Source: Nocardioides eburneiflavus (GTDB taxonomy: Bacteria > Actinomycetota > Actinomycetes > Propionibacteriales > Nocardioidaceae). From it: DNA of 64,000 nucleotides. Positions 9,354-18,147 of the stretch are shown piece by piece. The stretch spans positions 4,588,001 through 4,652,000 of the forward strand of contig NZ_SRRO01000001.1 in NCBI RefSeq assembly GCF_004785795.1. Reading direction: 5' to 3'. The notes under the pieces were generated by a model. It saw only the letters and a program-made list of their open reading frames with translations. It was not told where the DNA came from and ran no database searches. The position numbers and the translations under genes are program-made. How positions within the stretch are numbered: the first letter of the stretch is position 1; each line of letters begins with the position of its first letter.

Positions 9354-10205
9354 TCATCGAGCGGCGACCTCGGACCGCAGCCGCTCCATGGCCCGACGCA
9401 CTGCGTCCGGGGCCTCGAGCCAGACGAAGTGCCCGGCGCCCTCGGCCACCTCGGCCCAGGCGCCCGGCACCAGCGCGACCGCCTCCGTGGTCGCGGTGAG
9501 GGGAATGGGGCTCCGCTCGCCGTGCACGGCGCCCAGCGGCACCCGTACGGCGCGCAGGGCCGCGACCAGCCAGGGCTGCAGGGCGTCGGCCGACGCCACC
9601 AGCGAGTCGAAGACGTGGCAGGCGACCCAGTCGTCGGCCACTTCCCCCGCGCGCGCCGGGTCGGCGAAGTAGGCCGGCATCAGGAGCCGACCCTGCTCGA
9701 TCACCTCTGCGGACGTGAGACCGGGCGACGCCCACGCCGCCTCCAGCTCGTCGTAGCGCTCCAGCACCGTGTCATCGGTGCGCCGGCGGAGCTCCTCGGT
9801 GAAGCCGGCCATCCCCATGTCACCGACGGCGCCCATCGGGTCGATCGCCAGCACCCCACCGACCTGGTCGCCGAGCGTCGCGGCGACGTGCCAGGCCAGG
9901 TGGCCACCCCACGAGTGGCCGGCCACCAGTGGTCGGTGCCAGCCACACCTGGCCAGGTGGTCGAGGACGTGGCCGATGTCGGCGAGCGAGGTGGGCACGT
10001 CGAACGGACCCTGGGTCGTGCTGGGGTCGCGCCCCCGCTGCTGGAACGACGCGATGCTCCAGTCGGTCAGCACGTCGAGCAGGCCGTCGAGGTAGCGGTA
10101 CGACATCGCGGGACCGCCGTGCAGCAGCAGCACGCGGCGGTCCTCGTCGGCGTCCCGGACCCAGCCGACGATGCCTGCGACCGCGAACGGGACCGGCGCG
10201 CCCAT
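9354..10205 (-). CDS. Alpha/beta hydrolase, proline-iminopeptidase-like
   Basis: The 283-residue protein has an oxyanion motif LLLHGGP (residues 26-32), the segment FQQRGRDPST that resembles the DQRGxGxS motif of prolyl aminopeptidases, and the nucleophile elbow AGHSWGGHL with Ser98. The final histidine is probably in GAGHFVWLE. It therefore has a complete Ser-Asp-His triad in outline and no signal peptide, which suggests a cytoplasmic hydrolase of small amides or esters. It is divergent from the LOG-family gene, and both have leaderless promoters inside a 64-bp gap. The substrate is not predictable. Confidence 0.82.
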   Translation of the reverse strand: MGAPVPFAVAGIVGWVRDADEDRRVLLLHGGPAMSYRYLDGLLDVLTDWSIASFQQRGRDPSTTQGPFDVPTSLADIGHVLDHLARCGWHRPLVAGHSWGGHLAWHVAATLGDQVGGVLAIDPMGAVGDMGMAGFTEELRRRTDDTVLERYDELEAAWASPGLTSAEVIEQGRLLMPAYFADPARAGEVADDWVACHVFDSLVASADALQPWLVAALRAVRVPLGAVHGERSPIPLTATTEAVALVPGAWAEVAEGAGHFVWLEAPDAVRRAMERLRSEVAAR

Positions 10206-10211
10206 GGCCGC

Positions 10212-10217
10212 ACGCTA
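10212..10217 (-). promoter_or_regulatory. -10 box TAGCGT, 6 nt before ATG 10205
   Basis: This is the minus-strand promoter of the hydrolase gene. With the plus-strand box at 10258-10263 it makes a compact divergent promoter pair. Confidence 0.6.
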
Positions 10218-10257
10218 CTCGGGGCCGCCCCCGCCTCCATCACCAAGACGGGCGACC

Positions 10258-10263
10258 TAGGTT
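10258..10263 (+). promoter_or_regulatory. -10 box TAGGTT, 6 nt before GTG 10270
   Basis: TAGGTT-N6-GTG sets the LOG-family start at 10270. Confidence 0.6.
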
Positions 10264-10269
10264 GGGCCC

Positions 10270-11340
10270 GTGAAGCACTCCCACGGACGCCTCGTCGACG
10301 TCACCTCCCTGGCCGAGCTCGACCGGCGGCTCGCGACCGGCGCGACCTCGCTCACCGGATGGCGCCTGGTCGGGCTCGACCTCACCGACCGCGGTCCCGC
10401 CCTGCTGGGGCGCTCGCTCGAGCAAACGCTGTTCCTCGGGTGCGAGTTCGCCGAAGGGGACGACGACGCCGTACGCCGGGCGGGCGCGATGGTGCTGCAC
10501 GAGATCCCCGGCGTACCGGTCGACACCTACCGGGCGACCCTCTACTCCCCCGGCGATCTCTACGACACGCCCCGCTACGAGGACAGCCGCGACGCGCGGG
10601 CGTACGCCTGGTCGCGCCGCGGCGACGGTCCGGACGACACCCTCGCGATGGCGCTGCACGACCACCACGTCGACGCGGCACTGGCCGCCTGGGTGGTGGG
10701 CCGCGACGTCGTCGGCGTCATGGGCGGGCACGCGCTCGAGCGCGGGACCCCGGCGTACGCCGACGCAGTGCGCCTCGGCCACGCACTCGCCGACCGCCTC
10801 ATCGTCGCCACGGGTGGCGGACCGGGCGCGATGGAGGCGGCCAACCTCGGGGCGTACATCCCCGAGGACCTCGACTCCGCCCTGGCGGCCGTGGCGGCGG
10901 TTCCGTCGTTCGGCCCCGACGTGGGCGCGTGGGCGCGGGTCGCGCTCGACGTGGTGGGGGCGACGAGCGGCGGGCGGGAGTCGCTCGGCATCCCGACGTG
11001 GCACTACGGCCACGAGCCGCCGAACGTCTTCGCCACGTCGATCGCGAAGTTCTTCCACAACGCGCCGCGCGAGGCCGTGCTGCTGGAGGTCTGCAACGCC
11101 GGCATCGTCTTCCTTCCGGGGGCCGCCGGGACGGTGCAGGAGGTCTTCCAGGACGCCTGCGAGAACTACTACGCCGACGCGTCCGCGGTCGCGCCCATGG
11201 TGCTCGTCGGACGGCGCCACTGGACGGAGGACCTGCCGGTCTGGCCGCTGCTGCAGGCCCTGGCCCGCGACCGGGAGATGGGGCCGTACGTCCACCTGGT
11301 CGACAGCGTCGAGGAGGCCGTGGACGTGGTGGCCGGGTAG
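10270..11340 (+). CDS. LOG-family Rossmann protein with N-terminal extension
   Basis: The 356-residue protein has a C-terminal LOG/TIGR00730-type nucleotide-binding fold: VVGVMGGHALERG (about 148-160), TGGGPGAMEAANLGA (181-195), and LPGAAGTVQEVF, a variant of the PGGxGTxxE signature, near residue 285. LOG proteins hydrolyse cytokinin or other nucleoside monophosphates to release the base, but many bacterial members have no established substrate. The second glycine of the PGG motif is Ala here, so activity is uncertain. About 130 N-terminal residues precede the fold and are not assigned to a domain. It converges with the glycosyltransferase gene (3-bp gap). Confidence 0.78.
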   Translation: MKHSHGRLVDVTSLAELDRRLATGATSLTGWRLVGLDLTDRGPALLGRSLEQTLFLGCEFAEGDDDAVRRAGAMVLHEIPGVPVDTYRATLYSPGDLYDTPRYEDSRDARAYAWSRRGDGPDDTLAMALHDHHVDAALAAWVVGRDVVGVMGGHALERGTPAYADAVRLGHALADRLIVATGGGPGAMEAANLGAYIPEDLDSALAAVAAVPSFGPDVGAWARVALDVVGATSGGRESLGIPTWHYGHEPPNVFATSIAKFFHNAPREAVLLEVCNAGIVFLPGAAGTVQEVFQDACENYYADASAVAPMVLVGRRHWTEDLPVWPLLQALARDREMGPYVHLVDSVEEAVDVVAG

Positions 11341-11343
11341 GCG

Positions 11344-12513
11344 TCAGCCGGCCCGGCGCGTCGTCCCGGCCGGGGCGCTCACCTCGCGGTAGTGGCTCAC
11401 CAGCAGGTCGTTGACCGCCCGCCACGTCCGGTCGCGCACGCTGAGCCGGGCCGCGGCCGCCATCCGACGCCGCAGCACCGGCTGCGCCACCAGCCGCGCG
11501 ACGTGGGCCACCATCTCCCCCGCGTCGCCGGGCTCGTAGAGGAAGCCGGCGACGGTGTCGTCGACGACGTCGATCGGTCCGCCGGAGCGCGGCGCGACCA
11601 CCGGCACCCCGCTGGCCAGCGCCTCCTGGGCGGACTGGCAGTAGGTCTCGTGGCGCCCGGTGTGCACGAAGACGTCGAGCGTGGCGTACGCCCGGGCGAG
11701 CTCGTCGCCGTGCAGCACGCCGAGGAACGCCGCTCCGGGGAGCAGCGCACGCAGGCGCCCCTCCTCCGGCCCGCCACCGACGAGCACCAGCCGTACGCCC
11801 GGCAGCCGCTCGACGTGGGCGAGGAGCTCGAGCTCCTTCTCGGCCGCCAGTCGACCGACGTACCCGACGAGCACCTCGCCGTTCGGAGCCAGCTCTGCGT
11901 GCAGCGCCTCGTCCCGCTTCGCCGGCTCGAACAGCACCTGGTCCACCCCGCGCGGCCAGCGGGCGACGTCGTCGATGCCGAGCCGGGCGAGCTGCGCGAT
12001 GCTGGCCGTCGACGGGGCCAGCGTCCGGTCCACGCCGAGGTGGATCCGGCGGGTGAGCGACTCCATGGCACGGGCGCCGCCCGGCACGCCGTAGCGGTCG
12101 GCGAACCCGACGAGGTCCGTCTGGTAGATCGCCACGGTGGGGATCCCGAGCGAGCGCGCCGCCTTCGCCGCCTGGTGGCCGAGCGTGGCCGGCGAGGCGA
12201 TGTGCACCACGTCGGGATCGAACCGCTCCATCGCCGCCCGGAGCCGCCGCCGCGTCTCCAGACCGATCCGGAAGTCGGCGTAGAACGGCAGGCTCGCGCC
12301 CCGCGCGTGCCTGACCGGGAAGCCGGCGTACACCTCGGGGCCGGTGGGTGCGATCAGCTCGGCCTCGTGGCCCTCCGCCGCCAGGTGCTCCAGCACCCGG
12401 CGCACCGAGTTGGTGACGCCGTTGACCTGCGGCAGGAACGACTCGGTGACCACGAGCACGCGGAGCCGGGAGGGGGTGGTGCGGCTGCGACGCCGCCTCT
12501 CGAGCAGGTCCAT
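11344..12513 (-). CDS. GT4-family glycosyltransferase, MgtA/PimB-like mannosyltransferase
   Basis: The 389-residue GT-B enzyme has the GT4 N-terminal motif VTESFLPQVNGVTNSVRRV, a PIM/glucuronosyl-mannosyltransferase-like middle (IYQTDLVGFADRYG), the donor-site region VGYVGRLAAEKEL, and a final EX7E region beginning HETYCQSAQEALASG. Actinobacterial members transfer mannose from GDP-mannose to lipid acceptors at the inner face of the membrane. The DNA shows family membership but not the acceptor. No membrane helix is present. It converges on the LOG gene and has its own promoter. Confidence 0.85.
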   Translation of the reverse strand: MDLLERRRRSRTTPSRLRVLVVTESFLPQVNGVTNSVRRVLEHLAAEGHEAELIAPTGPEVYAGFPVRHARGASLPFYADFRIGLETRRRLRAAMERFDPDVVHIASPATLGHQAAKAARSLGIPTVAIYQTDLVGFADRYGVPGGARAMESLTRRIHLGVDRTLAPSTASIAQLARLGIDDVARWPRGVDQVLFEPAKRDEALHAELAPNGEVLVGYVGRLAAEKELELLAHVERLPGVRLVLVGGGPEEGRLRALLPGAAFLGVLHGDELARAYATLDVFVHTGRHETYCQSAQEALASGVPVVAPRSGGPIDVVDDTVAGFLYEPGDAGEMVAHVARLVAQPVLRRRMAAAARLSVRDRTWRAVNDLLVSHYREVSAPAGTTRRAG

Positions 12514-12520
12514 GCCACGG

Positions 12521-12526
12521 ACGCTA
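12521..12526 (-). promoter_or_regulatory. -10 box TAGCGT, 7 nt before ATG 12513
   Basis: Minus-strand TAGCGT lies 7 bp upstream of the glycosyltransferase ATG, in the 82-bp gap after rlmN. Confidence 0.55.
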
Positions 12527-12595
12527 GGAAGCGACCCGCAACACCTGCCCCGGTCCCGGCGAAGGACACGTGAACGGTGCCCGACGCTACGGGGG

Positions 12596-13732
12596 CTACT
12601 CCTTGGCGGCGAGCTGCCCGCAGGCGCCGTCGATCTCCCGGCCGCGGGTGTCGCGGACGGTCGTCGGGATGCCCTTGGCCTCGAGGCGGCGGACGAACTC
12701 CCGCTCGTCAGCAGGGTCCGAGGCGGTCCACTTCGAGCCCTCGATCGGGTTGAGCGGGATCAGGTTGACGTGCACCCACCCCCAGTCACCGTAGGAGTTG
12801 AGCACGTCGCCGAGCAGGTCGGCGCGGTGGGCCTGGTCGTTGATGCCACGCATCATGGCGTACTCGATGGAGACCCGGCGCTTGGTCTTCGCCGCGTAGT
12901 TCCAGGCGGCCTCGACGGTCTCGGCGACCGAGAAGCGGGTGTTGATCGGGACCAGCTCGTTGCGCAGCTCGTCGTCGGGCGCGTGCAGGCTCAGCGCGAG
13001 AGTGACCGGGATGCCCTCGTCGGCGAGCTGGTTGATCCGGGGCACGAGGCCGACGGTGCTGACGGTGACCCCGCGGGCGCTCATCCCGAGTCCGGCCGGC
13101 GAGGCGTCGGTGAGGCGACGTACGGCCCCGATGACCGCCTTGTAGTTGGCGAGGGGCTCGCCCATGCCCATGAACACCACGTTGGACACGCGACCGGGGC
13201 CGCCGGGGACCTCGCCGCGGGCCAGCGAACGGGCGCCGGCGACGACCTGCTCGACGATCTCCGCGGTCGACATGTTGCGCTGGAGGCCGCCCATGCCGGT
13301 GGCGCAGAACGGGCACGCCATGCCGCAGCCGGCCTGGCTCGAGACGCAGATCGTGGCGCGGTCGGGGTAGCGCATCAGCACCGACTCGACGAGCGCGCCG
13401 TCGAAGAGCTTCCACAGCGTCTTGCGGGTGGTGCCCCTGTCGGCCTCCATGGTCCGCAGCGGCGTCATCAGGTGTGGCAGCAGCGCGGACACCAGCTCGT
13501 CGCGCTGGCCGGCCGGGAGGTCCGTCATCTCGGCCGGGTCGTCGACCAGGCGGGAGAAGTAGTGGGTGGAGAGCTGCTTGGCACGGAAGCCCGGCAGGCC
13601 CATCTCCTCGAGCCGCGCCTTGCGGCCGGCCTCGTCGAGGTCGGCGAGGTGCGGCGGCGGCTTCTTGCGGCCGCGCGGCTCGTCGAAGACGAGGGGCAGG
13701 GTCTTGATCGGCTGCTGAGTTGAGTCGGACAT
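12596..13732 (-). CDS. rlmN: 23S rRNA (adenine2503-C2)/tRNA A37 methyltransferase, radical SAM
   Basis: RlmN uses a [4Fe-4S] cluster and SAM to methylate C2 of A2503 in 23S rRNA and of A37 in some tRNAs. The 378-residue protein carries the radical-SAM motif CGMACPFC, the following [10 protein letters not shown], the GMGEP motif in [13 protein letters not shown], and the C-terminal Cys in GACGQL that acts as the methyl carrier. Two consecutive ATGs (13735 and 13732) are possible. A box GACACT (13740-13745) lies 7 bp from the second, so that one is used. In this genus it follows the cdsA-frr-pyrH block, as here, but a membrane-protein gene and two enzyme genes intervene. Confidence 0.95.
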   Translation of the reverse strand: MSDSTQQPIKTLPLVFDEPRGRKKPPPHLADLDEAGRKARLEEMGLPGFRAKQLSTHYFSRLVDDPAEMTDLPAGQRDELVSALLPHLMTPLRTMEADRGTTRKTLWKLFDGALVESVLMRYPDRATICVSSQAGCGMACPFCATGMGGLQRNMSTAEIVEQVVAGARSLARGEVPGGPGRVSNVVFMGMGEPLANYKAVIGAVRRLTDASPAGLGMSARGVTVSTVGLVPRINQLADEGIPVTLALSLHAPDDELRNELVPINTRFSVAETVEAAWNYAAKTKRRVSIEYAMMRGINDQAHRADLLGDVLNSYGDWGWVHVNLIPLNPIEGSKWTASDPADEREFVRRLEAKGIPTTVRDTRGREIDGACGQLAAKE

Positions 13733-13778
13733 CATGCCGAGTGTCCCATCCCGGCGGCTGCCGGGGCGATTCAGCGGG

Positions 13779-14126
13779 TCAGGCGTCGACCATGAAGTAG
13801 AGCACCAGCGACGCCACGCCCAGCACCACGAGCGCCGTCACGACCATGCCGACGAACATGAACTGGGCGAAGCGCCGGGTCTTGCGCTTGACCAGCATCG
13901 CGATCGGGAGCGCCAGGGCGAGCAGGACGAACGGGAAGAGCCTCTCGGCGGTCTCGTAGGTGAAGAGCAGCCGGAGGATGCCCACGAAGGCGCCGGGCAC
14001 GGCCGTGACGTAGAGCATCCCGGCGAAGAACCCGGTGATGCCGGCGAAGGTCGGGTGGCTGTGGTGCCACCACTCGAAGTGGCGGTCCTGCGGCAGCTCG
14101 CCCTGCTGGGCCTCGTGCGTCTCCAC
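13779..14126 (-). CDS. Small membrane protein with three hydrophobic helices
   Basis: The 115-residue protein has a short charged N-terminus rich in His and Glu ([15 protein letters not shown]) followed by three membrane-spanning stretches near residues 30-52, 62-80 and 90-112, separated by a basic loop ([10 protein letters not shown]). No family is recognised. It starts with GTG under its own leaderless promoter and precedes rlmN. Confidence 0.7.
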   Translation of the reverse strand: METHEAQQGELPQDRHFEWWHHSHPTFAGITGFFAGMLYVTAVPGAFVGILRLLFTYETAERLFPFVLLALALPIAMLVKRKTRRFAQFMFVGMVVTALVVLGVASLVLYFMVDA

Positions 14127-14132
14127 CAGGTC

Positions 14133-14138
14133 AGCCTA
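14133..14138 (-). promoter_or_regulatory. -10 box TAGGCT, 6 nt before GTG 14126
   Basis: TAGGCT-N6-GTG on the minus strand supports the GTG start of the small membrane protein. Confidence 0.6.
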
Positions 14139-14203
14139 GGCGGTCGACGACGTGCGACGACGGCGGGCACGCGGTGAGAGGGAATTCGACCGGGTGCCGC
14201 GGA

Positions 14204-14716
14204 TCACGGATCGACCCGGATGACGTCCGGCATCGCCAGCGCCGCCCAGCGCCCGAGGTCGGGCGCCTGCCCGGTCAGGTCCGCCGCCACCAGCGTCCAT
14301 GCGGTGCCGTGCCCGACGAGCACGACGTCCGCGCCGGCGTGCACCTCCAGCACCCCGCGTACGGCGGCGGCCACCCGCCTGCGGCAGTCGTCGAGGGGCT
14401 CCCACCCGTCGAGCGCCGGGCGGTCCGGGTGGTCGAACGCGCGCCGGACGGCTCCGGCGAAGTCCTCCACCCACTCCCCCGTGCGCTGGTGCTCGCGGAG
14501 GTCGGGCAGGACACCGACGTCGCCGTCGGTGAGGAGCTGGGCGGTCTGCACCGCCTTCGGCTCGGGGGAGGTGAGCCACGCTGCCCGCGCTGGCAGCCGA
14601 CCGGAGGCCCGCAGCGCCCACACGTCGTCGTACGCCGCCGGGTCGAGGTCCCACTCGGCGGCGGGCACGCCGGGGGTGACGAGCGGACGGCCGTGCCGGA
14701 CCAGGTGGAGGGTCAT
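14204..14716 (-). CDS. Histidine phosphatase family protein
   Basis: The 170-residue protein has the phosphoglycerate-mutase-like signature HLVRHGRP (residues 4-11, catalytic His8), the acid/base Glu region LREHQRTGEWVED, and the second histidine in LVGHGTAWTL. It is shorter than typical members and probably a small-molecule phosphatase. Its ATG overlaps the stop of the SDR gene by 4 bp, so translation of the two is coupled. The substrate is unknown. Confidence 0.82.
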   Translation of the reverse strand: MTLHLVRHGRPLVTPGVPAAEWDLDPAAYDDVWALRASGRLPARAAWLTSPEPKAVQTAQLLTDGDVGVLPDLREHQRTGEWVEDFAGAVRRAFDHPDRPALDGWEPLDDCRRRVAAAVRGVLEVHAGADVVLVGHGTAWTLVAADLTGQAPDLGRWAALAMPDVIRVDP

Positions 14717-15507
14717 CGTGTCGTCCCCGGCGCCAGGAACTCGCGTGCTCCACGCAGCCGCGTCGCGAGGAGCCGCGAGGCGAGGGACGAGTCGAGGCGT
14801 ACGTCGACGGGGCCGGGGTCGGGGAGGTCGGCCCGACGGCCGGCACGCAGGACGGTGGCGTCCAGGCCGTCGCGACGGGCGACGAGGCGACCGAGCTCGA
14901 GGCGGCTCGTCGCGTCGGCGCCGCCGAGGTGCAGCACGCCGCGCACGTCGTTGGCGGCGAGCTCCACCAGGGCGGCCGCCAGGTCCTCGACGTGGACCGG
15001 GCAGCGTCGCTCGTCCTCGAAGAGCGCACCGTGGGCGCCGAGGGCCAGCGACCGGAACAGCCGCTCGTGCCCGGACTCACCGTCCCCCAGGATCAGCGAC
15101 GTGCGGGCCACGACGACGTCCGGGTTCGACGCGAGTGCCGCGGTCTCGGCCAGGACCTTGGCCACGCCGTAGGCCGACACCGGGTCCGGCGTCGCGGACT
15201 CGTCGTAGGGCACCGGGCGACCGCCGAACACCACGTCCGACGACACCAGCACCAGCCGCGCCCCGACACGTGCGGCGGCCCGCGCGACGTGGACGGCGCC
15301 CGCGCCCGTCACCTCGGGATCCGCCTGGACGTACGCGGTGTGCACGACGACGTCGGGCCGGTGCCGGTCGACGAGTGCGTCGACCGCCGCAGGATCGCGT
15401 ACGTCAGCGTCCGCGGAGCCGACCGCCACCACCTCGTGGTGCGCCGCCGCGGCGACGACGCGCCGACCGAGGTAGCCCGTACGACCACCCGTGACGAGGA
15501 GCCGCAC
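14713..15507 (-). CDS. RmlD-like SDR sugar-nucleotide reductase
   Basis: The 264-residue extended SDR has the NAD(P) motif VTGGRTGYLGRRV (residues 5-17), the RmlD-like DADVRDPAAVDALVDRHRPD, the Ser region VSSDVVFGG, and the YxxxK catalytic pair in SAYGVAK. These features fit dTDP-4-dehydrorhamnose reductase-type enzymes. No other rhamnose-pathway genes are beside it, although a rhamnan-synthesis-type gene lies at 40.3 kb. It follows cdsA with almost no gap and overlaps the histidine phosphatase gene. Confidence 0.78.
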   Translation of the reverse strand: MRLLVTGGRTGYLGRRVVAAAAHHEVVAVGSADADVRDPAAVDALVDRHRPDVVVHTAYVQADPEVTGAGAVHVARAAARVGARLVLVSSDVVFGGRPVPYDESATPDPVSAYGVAKVLAETAALASNPDVVVARTSLILGDGESGHERLFRSLALGAHGALFEDERRCPVHVEDLAAALVELAANDVRGVLHLGGADATSRLELGRLVARRDGLDATVLRAGRRADLPDPGPVDVRLDSSLASRLLATRLRGAREFLAPGTTR

Positions 15508-15508
15508 C

Positions 15509-16420
15509 TCAGAAGACCAGGTAGTAGAGGACCAGCCAGATCGGCGCGACCGTCGCCAGCAGCGAGTCGAGGCGGTCCATCAGTCCGCCGTGGCCCGGGA
15601 TGACCTGGCTCATGTCCTTGATGCCGAGGTCGCGCTTGATCACCGACTCGCACAGGTCGCCCAGCGTGGCCATGACCGCGGCGATCACGCCGAGCAGGAC
15701 CCCGACCCACCAGTCGCCGCCCAGGAACGCCGTCACCAGCCAGACGCCCACGGCGATGGTGCCGACCATCGAGCCGACGAACCCTTCCCACGACTTCTTC
15801 GGCGAGATCACCCGGGCCATCGGGTGCTTGCCGAAGAGGACGCCCGCGACGTAGCCACCGGTGTCGGAGGCGACGGTGATCGCGATGAAGGTGACCACGC
15901 CCCGCATGCCCGGGTCGTCGAGGTCGAGCCCGAGGGCCGGGGCCTTCCCGCCCTCGCCGAGCAGCAGCGCGACGAAGGAGGCGAGGAACGGGACGTAGAC
16001 GAGGGTGAAGACGGAGGCGGTCGCGTTCTTGACGTAGCCGTCGACGCCGCGTCGCAGCAGCCACAGCATGATCACGAGCGCAGTGACGGCGGTGGCGGTC
16101 ACGAGCGCGGGCGCGCCCCAGACGTAGGCGACGACCACCATCACGACGCCGCCCAGCATCAGCGGCTGCTCGGGGATGTCGATGCCCTTGGCGGACAGGC
16201 CCTTGTGCAGCTCCCAGACGGCGACCACCACGGCGATCGCCACGATGCCCATGAAGGCGGGCTTCCAGAACAGCAGCGACAGCAGGATCGCCGCGACCAG
16301 GAGCACCGCCGAGGTGACGGCGGCACGCAGGTCGCGCCCCGCGCGACCGTGGTCCTTGGGCGCCGGGCTCGTCGCTCCGGGCTCGGGAGCCGGCGCCGCC
16401 GGGGGTTCGGGTGTGGTCAT
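15509..16420 (-). CDS. cdsA: Phosphatidate cytidylyltransferase
   Basis: CdsA makes CDP-diacylglycerol from phosphatidic acid and CTP at the membrane, the precursor of all phospholipids including phosphatidylinositol. The 303-residue protein has a proline-rich cytoplasmic N-terminus (about 1-30), about eight membrane helices, and the CDS signature ESVIKRDLGIKD followed by PGHGGLMDRLDS near the C-terminus. It is downstream of frr, the conserved actinobacterial order pyrH-frr-cdsA. Confidence 0.95.
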   Translation of the reverse strand: MTTPEPPAAPAPEPGATSPAPKDHGRAGRDLRAAVTSAVLLVAAILLSLLFWKPAFMGIVAIAVVVAVWELHKGLSAKGIDIPEQPLMLGGVVMVVVAYVWGAPALVTATAVTALVIMLWLLRRGVDGYVKNATASVFTLVYVPFLASFVALLLGEGGKAPALGLDLDDPGMRGVVTFIAITVASDTGGYVAGVLFGKHPMARVISPKKSWEGFVGSMVGTIAVGVWLVTAFLGGDWWVGVLLGVIAAVMATLGDLCESVIKRDLGIKDMSQVIPGHGGLMDRLDSLLATVAPIWLVLYYLVF

Positions 16421-16431
16421 CGAAGGGGCGC

Positions 16432-16989
16432 TCAGACCTCGAGCAGCTCGGCTTCCTTGTGCTTGAGCAGCTCGTCGATCTTGTCGGTGTGGGTCTTGGT
16501 GACGGCGTCGAGGCGCTTCTCCGCGCCCGTGACGTCGTCCTTGCCGACCTCGCCGTCCTTCTCGAGCTTCTCGAGGGCCTGCTTGGCGGTGCGGCGCACG
16601 TTGCGCACGGACACGCGCCCGTCCTCGGCCTTCGCCTTGGCCAGCTTGATGAACTCCTTGCGGCGCTCCTCGGTCAGCTCAGGGAAGACGCAGCGCAGCA
16701 CCCTGCCGTCGTTGGCGGGATTCACGCCGAGGTCGGAGTCGCGGATGGCTCGCTCGATCGCGGACATCGCCCCGACGTCGAACGGCTGGATCAGGATCGT
16801 GCGGGCGTCCTGCGAGGTGAAGCTGGCCAGCTGCTGCAGGGGCGTCTGGGTGCCGTAGTAGTCGGCCGTGATCTTGGCGAACATCGCCGGGTTGGCACGA
16901 CCGGCGCGGATCGCGGCGAACTCCTCGCGGGTCGCCTCGACGGACTTGCCCATCTTGGCGTCGGCATCGTTCATGACGTCGTTGATCAC
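16432..16989 (-). CDS. frr: Ribosome recycling factor
   Basis: RRF, with EF-G, splits the post-termination ribosome. The 185-residue length and sequence are standard: AAIRAGRANPAMF near the N-terminus, YYGTQTPLQQLASF, and the helix-rich VSVRNVRRTAKQALEKLEKDG. The start is GTG. It lies 51 bp downstream of pyrH and 11 bp upstream of cdsA. Confidence 0.97.
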   Translation of the reverse strand: MINDVMNDADAKMGKSVEATREEFAAIRAGRANPAMFAKITADYYGTQTPLQQLASFTSQDARTILIQPFDVGAMSAIERAIRDSDLGVNPANDGRVLRCVFPELTEERRKEFIKLAKAKAEDGRVSVRNVRRTAKQALEKLEKDGEVGKDDVTGAEKRLDAVTKTHTDKIDELLKHKEAELLEV

Positions 16990-17040
16990 GGTTGCTCTCT
17001 CTCGTCGTACGTCCGTGGTGCGGGTGGGAGCTCGGCCCGG

Positions 17041-17754
17041 TCAGACCGAGCTGCTGACCAGCGTGCCAATCTTCTCACCCCGCACCGCGCGCACGATGGT
17101 GCCTGGCGTGGAGAGGTTGAAGAAGACCATGGCCATCTTGTTGTCGCGCGCCATCGCGATGCCCGTGGCGTCGGCGACCTTGAGGTCGCGGGCGAGGTAC
17201 TCGTCGTAGGTGAGCTCGTCGAACTTCACCGCGTCGGGGTTCTGCTTGGGGTCGGAGTCGTAGACGCCGTCGACGCCCTGCTTGCCCATCAGGATCACCT
17301 CGCAGCGGGTCTCGAGAGCGCGCTGGGCGGCGACGGTGTCGGTGGAGAAGAACGGCATGCCGGCGCCGGCGCCGAAGATCACGACGCGGCCCTTCTCCAT
17401 GTGCCGGATCGCACGGCGCGGGATGTAGGGCTCGGCGACCTGGCCCATCGTGATGGCGGTCTGCACGCGGGTCTCGACGCCGTGCTTCTCGATCAGGTCC
17501 TGCAACGCCAGGCAGTTCATCACGGTGCCGAGCATGCCCATGTAGTCGGCGCGGGCACGCTCCATGCCGCGCTGCTGGAGCTCGGCGCCACGGAAGAAGT
17601 TGCCTCCACCCACGACGATCGCGATCTGCACGCCCGACTTGGCGACCTCCGCCACCTCGGCCGCGACGGCGTTGATGACGTCGAGGTCCAACCCCACCTC
17701 GCCTCCGCCGAACACTTCACCGGAGAGTTTGAGGAGGACTCGTTTGTACGCCAC
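17041..17754 (-). CDS. pyrH: Uridylate kinase
   Basis: UMP kinase phosphorylates UMP to UDP with ATP and is allosterically controlled by GTP and UTP. The 237-residue protein opens with [15 protein letters not shown] and carries [10 protein letters not shown], the UMP-site region [14 protein letters not shown], and [18 protein letters not shown] and [12 protein letters not shown] motifs. GTG 17754 is chosen because GAAGGGAA precedes it at Shine-Dalgarno distance. ATG 17784 lies 30 bp upstream and would place its start within 4 bp of the -10 box. Confidence 0.95.
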   Translation of the reverse strand: MAYKRVLLKLSGEVFGGGEVGLDLDVINAVAAEVAEVAKSGVQIAIVVGGGNFFRGAELQQRGMERARADYMGMLGTVMNCLALQDLIEKHGVETRVQTAITMGQVAEPYIPRRAIRHMEKGRVVIFGAGAGMPFFSTDTVAAQRALETRCEVILMGKQGVDGVYDSDPKQNPDAVKFDELTYDEYLARDLKVADATGIAMARDNKMAMVFFNLSTPGTIVRAVRGEKIGTLVSSSV

Positions 17755-17788
17755 GTGCTTCCCTTCGAGCGCCGGGTGGGTCATCCGA

Positions 17789-17794
17789 AACCTA
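17789..17794 (-). promoter_or_regulatory. -10 box TAGGTT of pyrH
   Basis: Minus-strand TAGGTT would start transcription near 17782, giving pyrH-frr-cdsA a leader of roughly 28 nt that contains the GAAGGGAA ribosome-binding site. Confidence 0.45.
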
Positions 17795-18095
17795 CCGGCC
17801 AGCAGCCCCGGGGGTCGAACCCGGCTGTCCCGCCGGGCGGTGCGTGAGCCGCATTCCACGGCGCAGAAGGTGGCTGTGCCACCGCCGGCCCGGTGTCACC
17901 GTACGACGCGCCGGCGGGCGGTGGTCCAGCGACATTGCCGAGCGCCCGGAGGTGGCTGTGCCACCGCCACCGCGTCGCCGCACCTGGGCGGACACCTGTC
18001 GCGACGTGCTCGCCCGTGGGGAACCGACCGCAGGCGATCGGGTCTGACCGGCCTGTCGTTCGTTCCCCAGACTCGTGGATCCCGAAATGCAGCCA
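17795..18095. other. Intergenic region between tsf and pyrH with degenerate palindromes
   Basis: This region of about 300 bp has no credible gene. It holds two degenerate copies of the 1186-1317 element ends (17837-17886 and 17918-17967) and otherwise nothing recognised. A T-arm-like hairpin near 17808-17824 is not part of a tRNA. Confidence 0.6.
17837..17967. repeat. Two degenerate copies of the 16-bp-TIR palindromic element
   Basis: Copy 1 (17837-17886) starts with GCGGTGCGTGAGCCGC, 15 of 16 bases identical to the reversed right end of the element at 1186-1317, and ends with GTGGCTGTGCCACCGC. Copy 2 (17918-17967) ends with the identical 16-mer at 17952-17967, while its left end is more diverged. 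Both are about 50 bp long and lack the internal hairpins. Confidence 0.55.
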
Positions 18096-18122
18096 GGGCC
18101 CGTACGCGGTGCGTACGGGCCC
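18096..18122 (-). terminator. Hairpin terminator of rpsB-tsf
   Basis: A perfect 12-bp stem, GGGCCCGTACGC (18096-18107) paired with 18111-18122 around a 3-nt loop, lies 25 bp beyond the tsf stop. No U-tract follows, as is common in high-GC actinobacteria. Confidence 0.8.
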
Positions 18123-18147
18123 CAGCTCTGCTCAGGTGGAGCGTGGC

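Noticed and set aside
17808..17824. T-arm-like hairpin (5-bp stem, TTCGACC loop) on the minus strand
   Set aside because: No matching acceptor, D or anticodon arms at the required distances, so not a tRNA gene.
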